A stretch of DNA of 49,662 nt from a bacterium (GTDB taxonomy: Bacteria; Hinthialibacterota; Hinthialibacteria; Hinthialibacterales; Hinthialibacteraceae), in NCBI GenBank assembly GCA_016125385.1, contig WGLV01000065.1, positions 1-49,662 on the forward strand, given 5' to 3'. Shown here piece by piece: positions 25,321 through 34,502 of this stretch; position 1 is the first letter of the stretch, and the number at the start of each line of letters is the position of its first letter. A program made the position numbers and the translations under genes. Below the pieces are notes generated by a model. That model had not been told where the DNA came from, did not search any database, and saw only the letters and a list, made by a program, of their open reading frames with translations.

Positions 25321-26445
25321 TCAGCGGATTTCCACATTGGGTTCATAGCTGGCCCATCGCTGAATCGCAATCATGATCCGATCGAGCAGAAAACCGATGA
25401 TTCCGATGGTGAACACGGCGACCATGATTTGAGCGAGGGTTTTGCTGCTTCCGTTTTGAAACATGTCCCAGACGAATTTGCCCAGCCCGGGATTCTGCGC
25501 CAACATTTCCGCCGCGATCAACACCATCCAGCCAATGCCGAGTGAAAGACGTAATCCGGTGAAAATGTACGGCAGGGCGGCCGGGATGACGATTTTGAAG
25601 GTTTTTTCAAACCAGCCCAGTTTCAAAACCTTAGCGACGTTGAGGTAGTCCTGATCGATGTTGACAACGCCGTTGGCGGTGTTGATCAACGTGGGCCATA
25701 GCGAACAGAGCGCAACGACGATAGCCGAACTCAAAAACGCTTTTTCAAACATCGGGTCGGATGGGTTGTACCATGCGCTCACCATGATCATCACCATTGG
25801 AAGCCAGGCGAGCGGCGAGACCGGCTTGAAGATCTGGATCAGCGGATTCAACGACTGGTAAATCGTTTGACTCATTCCGCAGAGCAGTCCGATCGGAACA
25901 GCGATGACGGATGCGATCATGAAACCGAAAAACTCGGTATACAAACTGGTGAAAATCTGGTCGATGAAGGTATCTTTCCCGGCGTAACCGTGTTCAACCC
26001 ACTCACGATCGGGGAACCGTTGGAGATAACGGGCCTTCAACTCATCCTGCTTCGCGTAAAATTCGCGTTCCTTCACGCCTTCCTCGACGTGTTCGTTCCA
26101 CAAATTCACGGCTTCCTCATATACCTGATACGGTCCCGGCAACGTTCCGGTTCTCACCACGGCGTTTTGCGCCACGATCGACCATACAAACAGAAACAGA
26201 GCGAAAGCGAGCAGAGGCAGCAAGTACGTCCGTATGATCTGATCGAGATTCCGCCTTACGTCGCGTCTCGCAGCGATACAAAGAAATGGATTGATCCATC
26301 CCAACCCGACTCGTTCAAAGCGGTTCAGCCACCAATCGAATTTCGGCGCCTCGTTCACGGATTTCACTTTCGGCACGAGCGATCGTTCATCGCGGCGTGA
26401 TTCGTCCTGTTCTTCCGTCATCGACAGGCTCGCCTTTCCAATCAT
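25321..26445 (-). CDS. nrtB: nitrate ABC transporter permease
   Basis: 374 residues. An N-terminal soluble extension of about 70 residues precedes the first membrane helix (LLPLLAFALFLFVWSIVAQN). Further helices are visible around FGFMIASVIAVPIGLLCG and VMIMVSAWYN. The cytoplasmic coupling loop is AAEMLAQNPGLGKFVWD, the EAA-type loop that contacts the ATPase. The permease is longer than typical NrtB (about 280), due to the N-terminal extension and an inserted charged loop (residues 120-155). It sits between nrtA (12-base gap) and nrtD. Confidence 0.88.
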   Translation of the reverse strand: MIGKASLSMTEEQDESRRDERSLVPKVKSVNEAPKFDWWLNRFERVGLGWINPFLCIAARRDVRRNLDQIIRTYLLPLLAFALFLFVWSIVAQNAVVRTGTLPGPYQVYEEAVNLWNEHVEEGVKEREFYAKQDELKARYLQRFPDREWVEHGYAGKDTFIDQIFTSLYTEFFGFMIASVIAVPIGLLCGMSQTIYQSLNPLIQIFKPVSPLAWLPMVMIMVSAWYNPSDPMFEKAFLSSAIVVALCSLWPTLINTANGVVNIDQDYLNVAKVLKLGWFEKTFKIVIPAALPYIFTGLRLSLGIGWMVLIAAEMLAQNPGLGKFVWDMFQNGSSKTLAQIMVAVFTIGIIGFLLDRIMIAIQRWASYEPNVEIR

Positions 26446-26457
26446 ATCGATCCCTCG

Positions 26458-27804
26458 TTATTCATCTTTGATACCCACAGGAAACTGTTTGAGATAATCG
26501 TTAGGCTTTTTCGCGTCAAAGATGACGCCATCGATGAATCCGTCGTCGGGCTTCTTGTATCCATCGGTTTTGGGCACGTCATCTTCCGTCAGTACGCCGT
26601 CATCAATCAGTTCAGCGGCGGCCTTGAGCCAGATATCGGGGCGATATACTTCCTCAGCGGTTTTGAAATACCAATCGTCCGGCTTGACCTCGCCGATCTG
26701 CCCCCAGCGGCGCATCTGCGTCAAAAACCATACGCAATGGCTGTAAAACGGATATGTCGCGTCATAGCGATAAAAGACGTTAAAATCGGGGTAATCTCGC
26801 TTGTCGCCTTTTTCAAATTCAAAGGTTCCCGTCATGCTGTTAGCGATAACTTCCGCGTCGGCGCCAACGTACTCGCTCCGCGAAAGAATTTTGACAGCCT
26901 CCTTGCGGTGCTCGATGCTCTCGTCGAGCCATTTGCCGGCGCGGATCAGCGCCTTTATCACAGCGACGTGCGTCTTGGGATACTTGTTGTTCCAGTCCAG
27001 CGTTACGCCGAATACCTTTTCAGGATTGTTTTTCCAGATGTCATAGTTGGTCACAACAGGAACACCGATACCTTTAAACACAGCCTGCTGGTTCCACGGC
27101 TCGCCAACGCAATACCCCTGAATGGTTCCCTGTTCGAGAGTGGCGGGCATCTGAGGAGGAGGCGTCACCGAGAGCAACACGTCGGCATCGGTCGTGCCGG
27201 TGGTGTCGCCATTGGTGTAATAGCCTGGGCTGATACCCGATGCGGCCAGCCAGTAACGGATTTCGTAATTGTGCGTGGAAACCGGAAACACCATTCCCAT
27301 GCGTAATGGATCGCCGCTTCGTTTGAATTCTTCCACAACGGGTTTAAGCGAATCGGCGGAGATGGGATGAGGCGGCTTATCCTGATCCAGCTTGGGATCG
27401 TTTTTCTTCATCCGTCCCCAGATATCATTCGATACCGTGATTCCGTTTCCATTTAGATCCATACTAAACGCGGTGATGATGTTCGCTTGCGTTCCGATAC
27501 CGACGTACGCACCGATCGGCTGACCAGCCAGCATATGCGCGCCATCAAGCTCGCCGCTGATCACTCGGTCAAGCAGCACCTTCCAATTCGCCTGAGCTTC
27601 AACCGTCACGAACAACCCTTCATCCATGAAATAACCCAATTCCTTGGCGATGATGATCGGCGCGCAATCGGTCAGTTTGATAAAGCCGAATTTTAGTTCG
27701 AGTTTTTCAGCATCAAGCAGACCCGCCGAAACGGGAAGGTTAATAGCAATCAAACAAAAAATCATAAAATTCGCGAGGAACGCCAGGCGAGTACATCGCT
27801 TCAT
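26458..27804 (-). CDS. nrtA: nitrate/nitrite-binding periplasmic protein
   Basis: 448 residues with a signal peptide ([20 protein letters not shown], cleavage near VSA at 28). The nitrate-binding family signature is [18 protein letters not shown], followed by [15 protein letters not shown]. It captures nitrate in the periplasm and passes it to NrtB. It is the first gene of the operon, preceded by AGGAGA and a -24/-12 promoter (27853-27868). No lipobox is seen, so it is probably soluble rather than a lipoprotein as in cyanobacteria. Confidence 0.92.
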   Translation of the reverse strand: MKRCTRLAFLANFMIFCLIAINLPVSAGLLDAEKLELKFGFIKLTDCAPIIIAKELGYFMDEGLFVTVEAQANWKVLLDRVISGELDGAHMLAGQPIGAYVGIGTQANIITAFSMDLNGNGITVSNDIWGRMKKNDPKLDQDKPPHPISADSLKPVVEEFKRSGDPLRMGMVFPVSTHNYEIRYWLAASGISPGYYTNGDTTGTTDADVLLSVTPPPQMPATLEQGTIQGYCVGEPWNQQAVFKGIGVPVVTNYDIWKNNPEKVFGVTLDWNNKYPKTHVAVIKALIRAGKWLDESIEHRKEAVKILSRSEYVGADAEVIANSMTGTFEFEKGDKRDYPDFNVFYRYDATYPFYSHCVWFLTQMRRWGQIGEVKPDDWYFKTAEEVYRPDIWLKAAAELIDDGVLTEDDVPKTDGYKKPDDGFIDGVIFDAKKPNDYLKQFPVGIKDE

Positions 27805-28367
27805 TCACATTCTCCTAACTGTTTTGTTCTGGTGAGTGTGCCAGACTAATGTTGCAAGCGTCATACCACTAATAGATCACGAAGGATATCCAACTATTAA
27901 TTGGCGATAACACGAAAACATGCGGGATGACTTTAATAAAATGAGTATGTTTGAAGAAAAGAGAGACAGCAAAATTTAGAAATCGTCCACCACGCTCTGG
28001 CGGCCATCCTGTTTATTGTTAAACAGCGCCTGTCTTAGAGTTTAAAATAAAACATCGTTTCAGATATTTTTTTCAGAAACCCTACAAATCCGTAGGCTGG
28101 ATATCCCAATCAGGATCGCCGCTTTCAGGTCATGCCTGAAGCGCTTCATGATCTTTGAATTCTGAATCTGGATCGGACAGTCGGCCGAGATGCTTACATA
28201 ATTATTGAATCTTATAAGTTATATTTAATCTGGTACTCGCCCATTTTGACTGGCAGATATGTGGTTCAAAGAAAGAGAATATGCGCGAGAAGGAAAAGAG
28301 AAAGGATCCCGATCAATCAAGGCGGCGGCATGATTGGACAATTCATCAACGCCGCCGCCTCAGTAAA
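27805..28367. other. intergenic region upstream of nrtA (no gene)
   Basis: About 560 bases between nrtA and the porin gene. It holds the -24/-12 promoter at the nrtA end and two short dyads: CCTAC-N6-GTAGG around 28081-28096, and an imperfect stem TTTCAGG/CCTGAA near 28124-28138. These may be activator sites, but neither matches the NtrC consensus. No ORF with coding character is present. Confidence 0.5.
27853..27868 (-). promoter_or_regulatory. sigma-54 (-24/-12) promoter of the nrt operon
   Basis: The minus strand reads TGGTATGACGCTTGCA: GG and GC are exactly 10 bases apart and match TGGYAY-N5-TTGCA. Transcription would start near 27842, about 37 bases before the nrtA ATG. This fits control by nitrogen status through an NtrC-type activator. 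Confidence 0.7.
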
Positions 28368-29672
28368 TCAGAATGTAATCGTCGTCATCAAATATCCCCA
28401 ATCGGCGTCATCATTGCTCCCCGTATCGTCGATGAAATCGCCTGCGATCAGGTGAGAATATCCAGCTTCGACCTTCAGCCAGTCAGACGCAACGTATGAT
28501 ACGATAAAGTCGAGTTCCGTACCGACGTAACCATCAGCACCGGGAGCGCCTGTGCGCAAGATAGCGCCCGCCGCGCTATACCAAGCGTCTGTATCTGGTT
28601 CAGCGAGTATGAAGTTATGCATTTCGAACTTCGCCGTCATCTTGTCCATCGGCTTGGCCGAGACTTCCATTTCAACGTCGTGCATGTTGCGCCACGAAGC
28701 GATATCCATCTGGCCGTAGTGAATGTGGTTGGTTGGAAAAAGGTTGTCAAAGGTTCCATGATCGCCATCGCTCGGGTTGTCATCGCCGGGAGACCAATTA
28801 TACCCGACGCCGATTCGCGGCGACCAAGTGTAATCAAAGGTATACCCCGCGTTAACCGACATGGCGAAAGCCTGATGATTAAGCCCGGCGAAATCTCCGA
28901 ACTGACCGGCGAATTCCGCCTCCCAGTCCCAGCCGGACTCGTAGGTTTTACCTAACCGGGCGCCGGCCGTATGAACCTGCGTATCGACGTTATCCACGTC
29001 TTTCAAAAGATAATACACTTCAACAAAGTCAAGATATTCAATCTTTTTCCACGTCGAGTACACGCCGTACAGCGTGCTGTGATTGTTGAGCACGTCGTTG
29101 AACTCGCCGAACTCGTGATCCACCGGCTGACCGGCGAACACGTCAATCGAACCGCCCAAATCACTCAGCACGACGTTGGCTTTAACCGCGTCGAAGGAAC
29201 GCGCCGTGTTGCTCCATAAAAAATGCCCTACCAAACGCTGTTTTCCATAAAATAGCAACTGCCGACCGACTTTCAGCGATACGGGGGAGCCACCGATTTT
29301 ATCCATTTCCATGTAAGCCTGGAAGAAATCGATATCGTCTTCAAAACCATTCGGCACAGCGTGCCGGCTGATGATATCGGACCCGAACTGACGCGAATCC
29401 TGAAGTTCGACGAAAGATTTCCAGTATTCACTTGGGTGCAAATCGAAATGCAGCTTGCTGCGTTGCAGAATCCGAGTGTCTCCAACATCGGATGATCCCG
29501 CCGCATTATAAAAGTTGCTAAACGATTCCACCCTTGTTCTCAGTTCTCCACCGACGCTCAACGTATCATCGAAAAACCTGAATTCATCCTCGCCGTACGC
29601 CGCCGTTACGGCGGCGATCGCGGGGAACGCGCAAATACAATAAATTACGTGCAATAGCCATTTTCTCTTCAT
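28368..29672 (-). CDS. outer-membrane porin of the alginate-export (AlgE-like) family
   Basis: 434 residues, signal peptide ending around AAVTAAYG (residue 27), then alternating beta strands throughout and a terminal Phe (LMTTITF), the recognition signal for the outer-membrane BAM machinery. SVGGELRTRVESFSN and HFDLHPSEYWKSFVELQ match the alginate-export porin family, which also includes porins not linked to alginate. Here the neighbours are nitrate genes, so it more likely lets nitrate or another anion across the outer membrane. It demonstrates a diderm cell for this half of the window. It is transcribed away from the electron-transfer genes. Confidence 0.85.
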   Translation of the reverse strand: MKRKWLLHVIYCICAFPAIAAVTAAYGEDEFRFFDDTLSVGGELRTRVESFSNFYNAAGSSDVGDTRILQRSKLHFDLHPSEYWKSFVELQDSRQFGSDIISRHAVPNGFEDDIDFFQAYMEMDKIGGSPVSLKVGRQLLFYGKQRLVGHFLWSNTARSFDAVKANVVLSDLGGSIDVFAGQPVDHEFGEFNDVLNNHSTLYGVYSTWKKIEYLDFVEVYYLLKDVDNVDTQVHTAGARLGKTYESGWDWEAEFAGQFGDFAGLNHQAFAMSVNAGYTFDYTWSPRIGVGYNWSPGDDNPSDGDHGTFDNLFPTNHIHYGQMDIASWRNMHDVEMEVSAKPMDKMTAKFEMHNFILAEPDTDAWYSAAGAILRTGAPGADGYVGTELDFIVSYVASDWLKVEAGYSHLIAGDFIDDTGSNDDADWGYLMTTITF

Positions 29673-30129
29673 GCCCGGCCCTCCATTTAGTTGTTAGAGT
29701 CGAAAACAATTTGATGTCCTGATTGAGAATGGAACTCAAATCACCGGAAGCCGGCTGAATGAACGGGGTGATGATGAATTGAGCCTTGCATTCGACTCGC
29801 TCATCACCATGCAATAATCAGACCGAGTGAACATATATATAGCATGCTACATGCAACATATAACATTGTTGCTTCACTGTCTCCTCCTAGTCTTTGAGTG
29901 TTCAGCATCTGACAGGTTTAATGTTGATAAATGATATTTCCTGAAGAAATCTTTGATCAAAAAACGTTAATTCATCAATGTATCCGGGCTTGATTAGCCT
30001 TCTTCTCCACATATATGCGATGAACATCCGTATTTTGTGATTCCGCGCCGTCAATTGAAGATTAAATCAATCTGGCGTCTGTTTTGCTTAAGTTGGATAT
30101 CAGAATTAACTTTATCATTTGGAAATCTC
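29673..30129. promoter_or_regulatory. divergent regulatory region between porin and NirB-type genes
   Basis: No gene. The centre has two clear dyads: the 10-base palindrome TAGCATGCTA around 29842, and GCAACA-N8-TGTTGC just right of it (about 29853-29872). Both are flanked by AT-rich sequence (ATATATATAG, CATATAACAT). Operators for an NO- or redox-responsive regulator such as NsrR are plausible since nsrR is in the same island, but the sites do not match the known NsrR consensus closely. Further right, ATTTC-CTGAA-GAAAT gives a third dyad near 29941. Confidence 0.5.
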
Positions 30130-32133
30130 ATGAACGAACCTCCAAATCCGACCCTTTTCGCCATAATGGGCTCCACTTCGGCGGCGCCGCGCCATGTCGT
30201 CGTTGTGGGCAATGGAATGGTAAGCGCCAGGTTTTGTGACCGGCTTCTTCAATGTCAAAACGGAATCAACTGGAAGGTAACCATCATCGGCGATGAAGCG
30301 TTTCCAGCTTATGACCGCGTTCATCTCTCCGTTTTTTTTGAACGAGACAATTTTGAAAGTCTGTTGATGCTCCCTTCAGAATGGTATCGACTAAAAGGAA
30401 TCGACCTGCGTGTAAGTGAACGCGTGGACCATATCGACCTGGAAACAAAACATGTAACTACCTCGAACGGCGATCGCTTTCATTATGACGATCTAGTACT
30501 CGCGACGGGATCGGAACCCTACGCTCCCCCAATCCGCGGCATCGATACGCCAGGCGTCTTCTTTTACCGCACTCTTAATGATTTGAAGAACATTCAGGAA
30601 TACGGGCGCGACGCCAAGTGCGCCGCTATCATCGGAGGGGGGCTGCTCGGGCTTGAAGCGGCGCAGGCGTTGCTTCACATGAACATCGAAACCCACATTC
30701 TTGAAATAGCTGACTTTCTGTTGCCCAAACAGTTAAATCGTGAAGCAGGCGAAGTTCTTCTAGCCAAGATCGAATCGCTGGGGATCCACGCTCACTTGCA
30801 GACAAGAACAACATCCATCCAGCCAATTCAAAATGGCTTGCGCCTGATACCGCAAGCCGGCGATCCGCTGGACGTGGATATGGTGATCATTTCGGCGGGA
30901 GTTCGCCCTCGTGATCGCCTGGCGAAGAAAAGCGGAATCGCCTGTAGCCCGGGCGGCGGAATCCTCGTCGATGAAACGTTGCGCACCTCCAATCCATCCG
31001 TCTACGCGATTGGAGACTGTGTGAATTTTCGAGGACATCTCTATGGTCTGGTCGCACCAGGATACCGAATGGCGGCGGCGCTGGCCGCTTCACTGAACGG
31101 AGAACCAGCTGTATTCATTCACAGCAATGAATCGACTCGCCTCAAACTGCTTGGCGTTGAAGTATCAAACATTGGCCATAGCCGCCAACCTGGCGAATGT
31201 TGCGTGTATCATCGTGACGGGGTATATCGTGAATGCTTTTTCGCGGAAGGCTCGGTCATTGGCGCGATATCGATCGGGCCGTGGCCCGAAGAACCGAAAG
31301 TATTGAGCTATATTGAGAATGGACTACCAATTGGAATCGAAGAAATCGACTCTTTTGTTCAAGATGGTATGTTCTGGCCTGAACAGACCGGCTCAATCTT
31401 CTTTTCTTTGCCCGACGCAGCGACGATCTGCACGTGCATGAGCGTGCGTAAATCAACACTGTGCGAGTTGTATGAATCAGGCAGGAGAAGCGTGGCGCAA
31501 CTCGCCTGCGAAACGGGCGCTTCAACGGTTTGCGGCTCGTGCCTTCCGCTGCTCAAGGAACTCACGGGCGAATCCCTCTCCATTCCGCAATCACATATTC
31601 CTCAATCACTACTGGTATTTTCCTCATTCGCCGCGGTCTTCGCATCAGTCATTTTATTCACTCTCTCCCCTCTACCATTCGCCGAATCAGTTGAGTCGGC
31701 GTGGCGCAAGATCGATGTATTCTGGCGAAACGGTCTTATCAAGCAGATCAGTGGCTACACCCTTCTCACCCTTTCGCTAATCGCGCTGCTGTTCTCATTA
31801 CGCAAACGCGTGACATGGCTGAAATGGGGCGAGTATTCATGGTGGCGAATGGTTCACGCCGTCATCGGCATGACGACCTTGCTTGCTCTACCGATTCATA
31901 CCGGTTTCCGACTAGGCGCGAACATGAACGAGGCGCTGATGATCAGCTTTATCCTGTTGTGCGCGGCGGGCGCGTTCGCGGGCGCCGCAACGGGAATCGA
32001 AGCGCTCAACCGTCCCCTGTTACGGCGCTTTCTCATCACGGCGAAGCCATACTTAACTTACCTTCACATCGCGTTATTCTGGCCCATCCCGATTCTGATC
32101 GCCTTCCACATTCTCGCGGTTTATTATTATTGA
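30130..32133 (+). CDS. NirB-type FAD/NAD(P)H reductase fused to BFD [2Fe-2S] and diheme-b-like membrane domain
   Basis: 667 residues from ATG 30130 (GGAAA upstream; M at 30166 is an alternative). Residues 20-400 are an NAD(P)H/FAD module like the N terminus of NirB: VVVVGNGMVSARF for FAD, CAAIIGGGLLGLEAAQAL for NAD(P), and VYAIGDC. Residues 430-475 are a BFD [2Fe-2S] domain (CTC...VCGSC). From about 488 there are five membrane helices. Helix 3 carries H-x13-H (VHAVIGMTTLLALPIH) and helix 5 carries H-x13-H (LHIALFWPIPILIAFH), the pattern of bis-heme cytochrome b. It lacks the siroheme domain of NirB. The chain should carry electrons from cytoplasmic NAD(P)H into the membrane. Its stop overlaps the next start (TGATG). 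Confidence 0.85.
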   Translation: MNEPPNPTLFAIMGSTSAAPRHVVVVGNGMVSARFCDRLLQCQNGINWKVTIIGDEAFPAYDRVHLSVFFERDNFESLLMLPSEWYRLKGIDLRVSERVDHIDLETKHVTTSNGDRFHYDDLVLATGSEPYAPPIRGIDTPGVFFYRTLNDLKNIQEYGRDAKCAAIIGGGLLGLEAAQALLHMNIETHILEIADFLLPKQLNREAGEVLLAKIESLGIHAHLQTRTTSIQPIQNGLRLIPQAGDPLDVDMVIISAGVRPRDRLAKKSGIACSPGGGILVDETLRTSNPSVYAIGDCVNFRGHLYGLVAPGYRMAAALAASLNGEPAVFIHSNESTRLKLLGVEVSNIGHSRQPGECCVYHRDGVYRECFFAEGSVIGAISIGPWPEEPKVLSYIENGLPIGIEEIDSFVQDGMFWPEQTGSIFFSLPDAATICTCMSVRKSTLCELYESGRRSVAQLACETGASTVCGSCLPLLKELTGESLSIPQSHIPQSLLVFSSFAAVFASVILFTLSPLPFAESVESAWRKIDVFWRNGLIKQISGYTLLTLSLIALLFSLRKRVTWLKWGEYSWWRMVHAVIGMTTLLALPIHTGFRLGANMNEALMISFILLCAAGAFAGAATGIEALNRPLLRRFLITAKPYLTYLHIALFWPIPILIAFHILAVYYY

Positions 32134-33500
32134 TGAAAATTACGCAAAATGGGTTCTATTGGTTTCTCTGGTCTCTGTCCAGCTCCGCGTCCATCGGCGT
32201 GCTGGGATTCATGATGGTATACGAACAGAATAGTACGCTATTCCTTCCTGGCATGACGACGAATGGACACTATCAAATTGAGATAAAATGTTCCGCCTGC
32301 CACACTCCGTTCATGGGCGTGAAACCGGACGCTTGTATGAGCTGTCACGAAGAAGAACTTAAGCGCGCAAACGATTCTCATCCCAAATCGAAATTCACCG
32401 ACCCGCGCAACGCGGATCGAGTCGCTTTATTGGATGCGAGAAACTGCATTACCTGCCATGAAGAACACGTTGAGGACCGTACGCATTCAATGGGAGTAAC
32501 GCTCCCCACCAATTATTGTTATTATTGTCACCAGGATATCGGCCAAGTCAGGCCAAGCCATCGCGATTTACCATACAACTCTTGCGCGACTTCAGGATGT
32601 CATAATTTTCATGACAATACCGCATTGTATGAAGATTTTTTGCTCGATCACGCCAACTCGCCCGATCTGAAATCGCCCGCCGCCATTCCTGCGTTAAAGA
32701 CGGATCTCACCAGCGCGTCCCACCCCGCTGCTCTGACACGCGCCGACGCGAACGCACCGTCCGGCATGAAGTTCGACTCAATCGTGTACCAGGAATGGGA
32801 GACCACGGCGCACGCTTACGCCGGCGTCAATTGCATGGATTGTCATAGCGCGGAGGCCAGCGGCGGTTCTAAAACATGGACGGAAATTCCATCGAATGAA
32901 GCTTGCGCACGATGCCACTCATTCGAGCATCAATCCTTTCTTGAAGGCCGCCACGGTATGCGCCTCGCTCAAGGGTTGCCCCCCATGCGTCCGGCGATAG
33001 CCCGTCTGCCCATGAAACCGGAATCAGCGCAAAAAGTTTTGAATTGCAACGCTTGTCACTCCGCTCACGCTTACGATACACGCAGAGCCGCCGTTGACGC
33101 TTGCCTGCAATGTCACAACGACGACCACTCGTTGAATTACCTGAACCAGGATTCTCCTCACTACAATTTATGGAAAACCGCATTGACTTCGGATGGAGAT
33201 TTGACGCAAGGAGTATCGTGTGCGACCTGCCACATGCCTCGCACAGAATATAAAGAAAATGGCCAAAATCAAATACGAATCATTCACAATCAGAATGATA
33301 ACCTTCGTCCCAATGAAAAGATGGTTCGCGGCGTTTGCCTTTACTGTCACGGTCTGCAATTCACTCTCGACTCTCTAGCGGACGAGAAGCTGATCCAAGC
33401 CAATTTCAATCATCCTCCTGAAAGTCACGTTCAAAGCATCGAATGGGGGAAGAAGCAAAATGACGAAATCACAGCCACAAAAGAAAGAAAGCGGAATTAA
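32133..33500 (+). CDS. membrane-anchored multiheme cytochrome c (10 CxxCH plus one CX4CH)
   Basis: 455 residues. An N-terminal helix (FYWFLWSLSSSASIGVLGF) anchors it with the bulk outside. Heme motifs in order: CSACH, CMSCH, CITCH, CYYCH, CATSGCH (CX4CH), CMDCH, CARCH, CNACH, CLQCH, CATCH, CLYCH. No CxxCK motif as in NrfA is present, so it is not a classical pentaheme nitrite reductase. The overlap with the upstream gene implies a joint complex: the diheme b domain would hand electrons to this protein. It might deliver them to a reductase, to the globin partner, or reduce a nitrogen compound itself. The sequence resembles multiheme proteins of anaerobic planctomycetes only in general layout; I would not name it further. 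Confidence 0.88.
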   Translation: MKITQNGFYWFLWSLSSSASIGVLGFMMVYEQNSTLFLPGMTTNGHYQIEIKCSACHTPFMGVKPDACMSCHEEELKRANDSHPKSKFTDPRNADRVALLDARNCITCHEEHVEDRTHSMGVTLPTNYCYYCHQDIGQVRPSHRDLPYNSCATSGCHNFHDNTALYEDFLLDHANSPDLKSPAAIPALKTDLTSASHPAALTRADANAPSGMKFDSIVYQEWETTAHAYAGVNCMDCHSAEASGGSKTWTEIPSNEACARCHSFEHQSFLEGRHGMRLAQGLPPMRPAIARLPMKPESAQKVLNCNACHSAHAYDTRRAAVDACLQCHNDDHSLNYLNQDSPHYNLWKTALTSDGDLTQGVSCATCHMPRTEYKENGQNQIRIIHNQNDNLRPNEKMVRGVCLYCHGLQFTLDSLADEKLIQANFNHPPESHVQSIEWGKKQNDEITATKERKRN

Positions 33501-33822
33501 GTCTGCTGATAATTGTTCAAAGCCGGTAAATTCGTCTAAAAAACAGCAGAATATTGAAGACATTTAATCTCTGCACTTCGCAACAAGTATTACTCCTGCG
33601 ACAAATCACTGCAAAATCTCAAGATTTCCGATGAGACAAAAACGGTATGGCATTTGCAACATATTAAACCCATTATTCGATACACGATTTCATTGTCATA
33701 GGGTCGAAGAATCTCTACTGGCAAGCAATTATTCATCAGGTTGTATCAAAAACAGATTTCAAAATCAACAATTTTGTATCAATGTGCGGCGTAACACATT
33801 TTCCAGTCGTTGGAGGTTTACC
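33501..33822. other. intergenic region with TTGTATCAA direct repeats (no gene)
   Basis: About 320 bases before the DUF3365 gene. TTGTATCAA occurs at 33741-33749 and 33774-33782, 33 bases apart (about three helical turns), suggesting a regulator that binds on one face. Otherwise AT-rich, with no gene. GGAGG stands 6 bases before the next ATG. Confidence 0.55.
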
Positions 33823-34413
33823 ATGAAAGATTACCGTTCGTTCACCGGCGTTATCTCGTTGCTTTTAACAGGAATCGCAGGCGCTTATATGTTCGCCTGC
33901 GTAAATTCTTCATCGATCCCGAATGGAATCAGCCCGAAAACCATGGCGGACGCATTGCACGCCGTGATGGAGTCGGACCGCACGGTTTACACAAAAAACG
34001 TCGTTAATCGCCTGACCAAAGATGAGAAAGTCATTACCGCCAGCGAACATTGGCAAGACGACAAAGCCCTTCCCCTTCCCGCCCAGATGTTCCGTATGGG
34101 CGCCGAAATGGTTAGCGAAAAGACAAGCGATTTTTCATACACGCTTCAATCGCTCTGGCCGATTAACAAACAAAACATGCCGAAAACCGATGTTGAAAAA
34201 GAAGGGTTAACATTTATCGTGGATAATCCGGGGCAAAATTATTATAAAGAAGAAAAACTGGGCGATTCGACTTATTTTACAGCCATTTATCCCGACACGG
34301 CCGTCGCGCCCGCCTGCATCGCCTGCCATAACGCTCACAAAGACAGCCCGCGGTCTGATTTCAAAATGAGAGAGGTTATGGGTGGAGTCGTAATTCGTAT
34401 TCCAATCAAATAA
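33823..34413 (+). CDS. DUF3365 / Tll0287-like single-heme c-type protein
   Basis: 196 residues with an N-terminal hydrophobic segment (VISLLLTGIAGAYMFACVNS); AC at 27-28 may be a weak lipobox. The fold is PAS-like and carries one heme motif, CIACHNAH near 168-173, as in the Tll0287 family, proposed to be a redox or gas sensor. GGAGGT lies 6 bases before the ATG. It lies between the multiheme gene and the globin. A periplasmic sensor or small electron carrier is plausible; substrate unknown. Confidence 0.85.
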   Translation: MKDYRSFTGVISLLLTGIAGAYMFACVNSSSIPNGISPKTMADALHAVMESDRTVYTKNVVNRLTKDEKVITASEHWQDDKALPLPAQMFRMGAEMVSEKTSDFSYTLQSLWPINKQNMPKTDVEKEGLTFIVDNPGQNYYKEEKLGDSTYFTAIYPDTAVAPACIACHNAHKDSPRSDFKMREVMGGVVIRIPIK

Positions 34414-34502
34414 ACCAACACATTTTATGCAACATTACAAACCATGCCAACACAAACTTACCGTTGATTTTTTTCAGCGGCGTTACTCAAGAGGAAAATC
34501 CA

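Noticed and set aside
27805-28367. NtrC enhancer sites upstream of nrtA
   Set aside because: No good match to the GCAC-N7-GTGC type consensus was found by eye.
13829-29672. Link between the AlgB-like regulator and the alginate-type porin as an alginate system
   Set aside because: They are 14 kb apart in different blocks, the regulator is truncated, and no alginate biosynthesis genes occur. The porin family is broader than alginate.
31701-32132. Start of the multiheme gene at 31701
   Set aside because: This would overlap the membrane domain of the upstream gene by over 400 bases. The TGATG overlap at 32133 and the membrane anchor after it give the correct start.
32133-33500. Multiheme cytochrome as NrfA or octaheme nitrite reductase
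   Set aside because: No CxxCK catalytic heme motif, and the number and spacing of motifs do not match.
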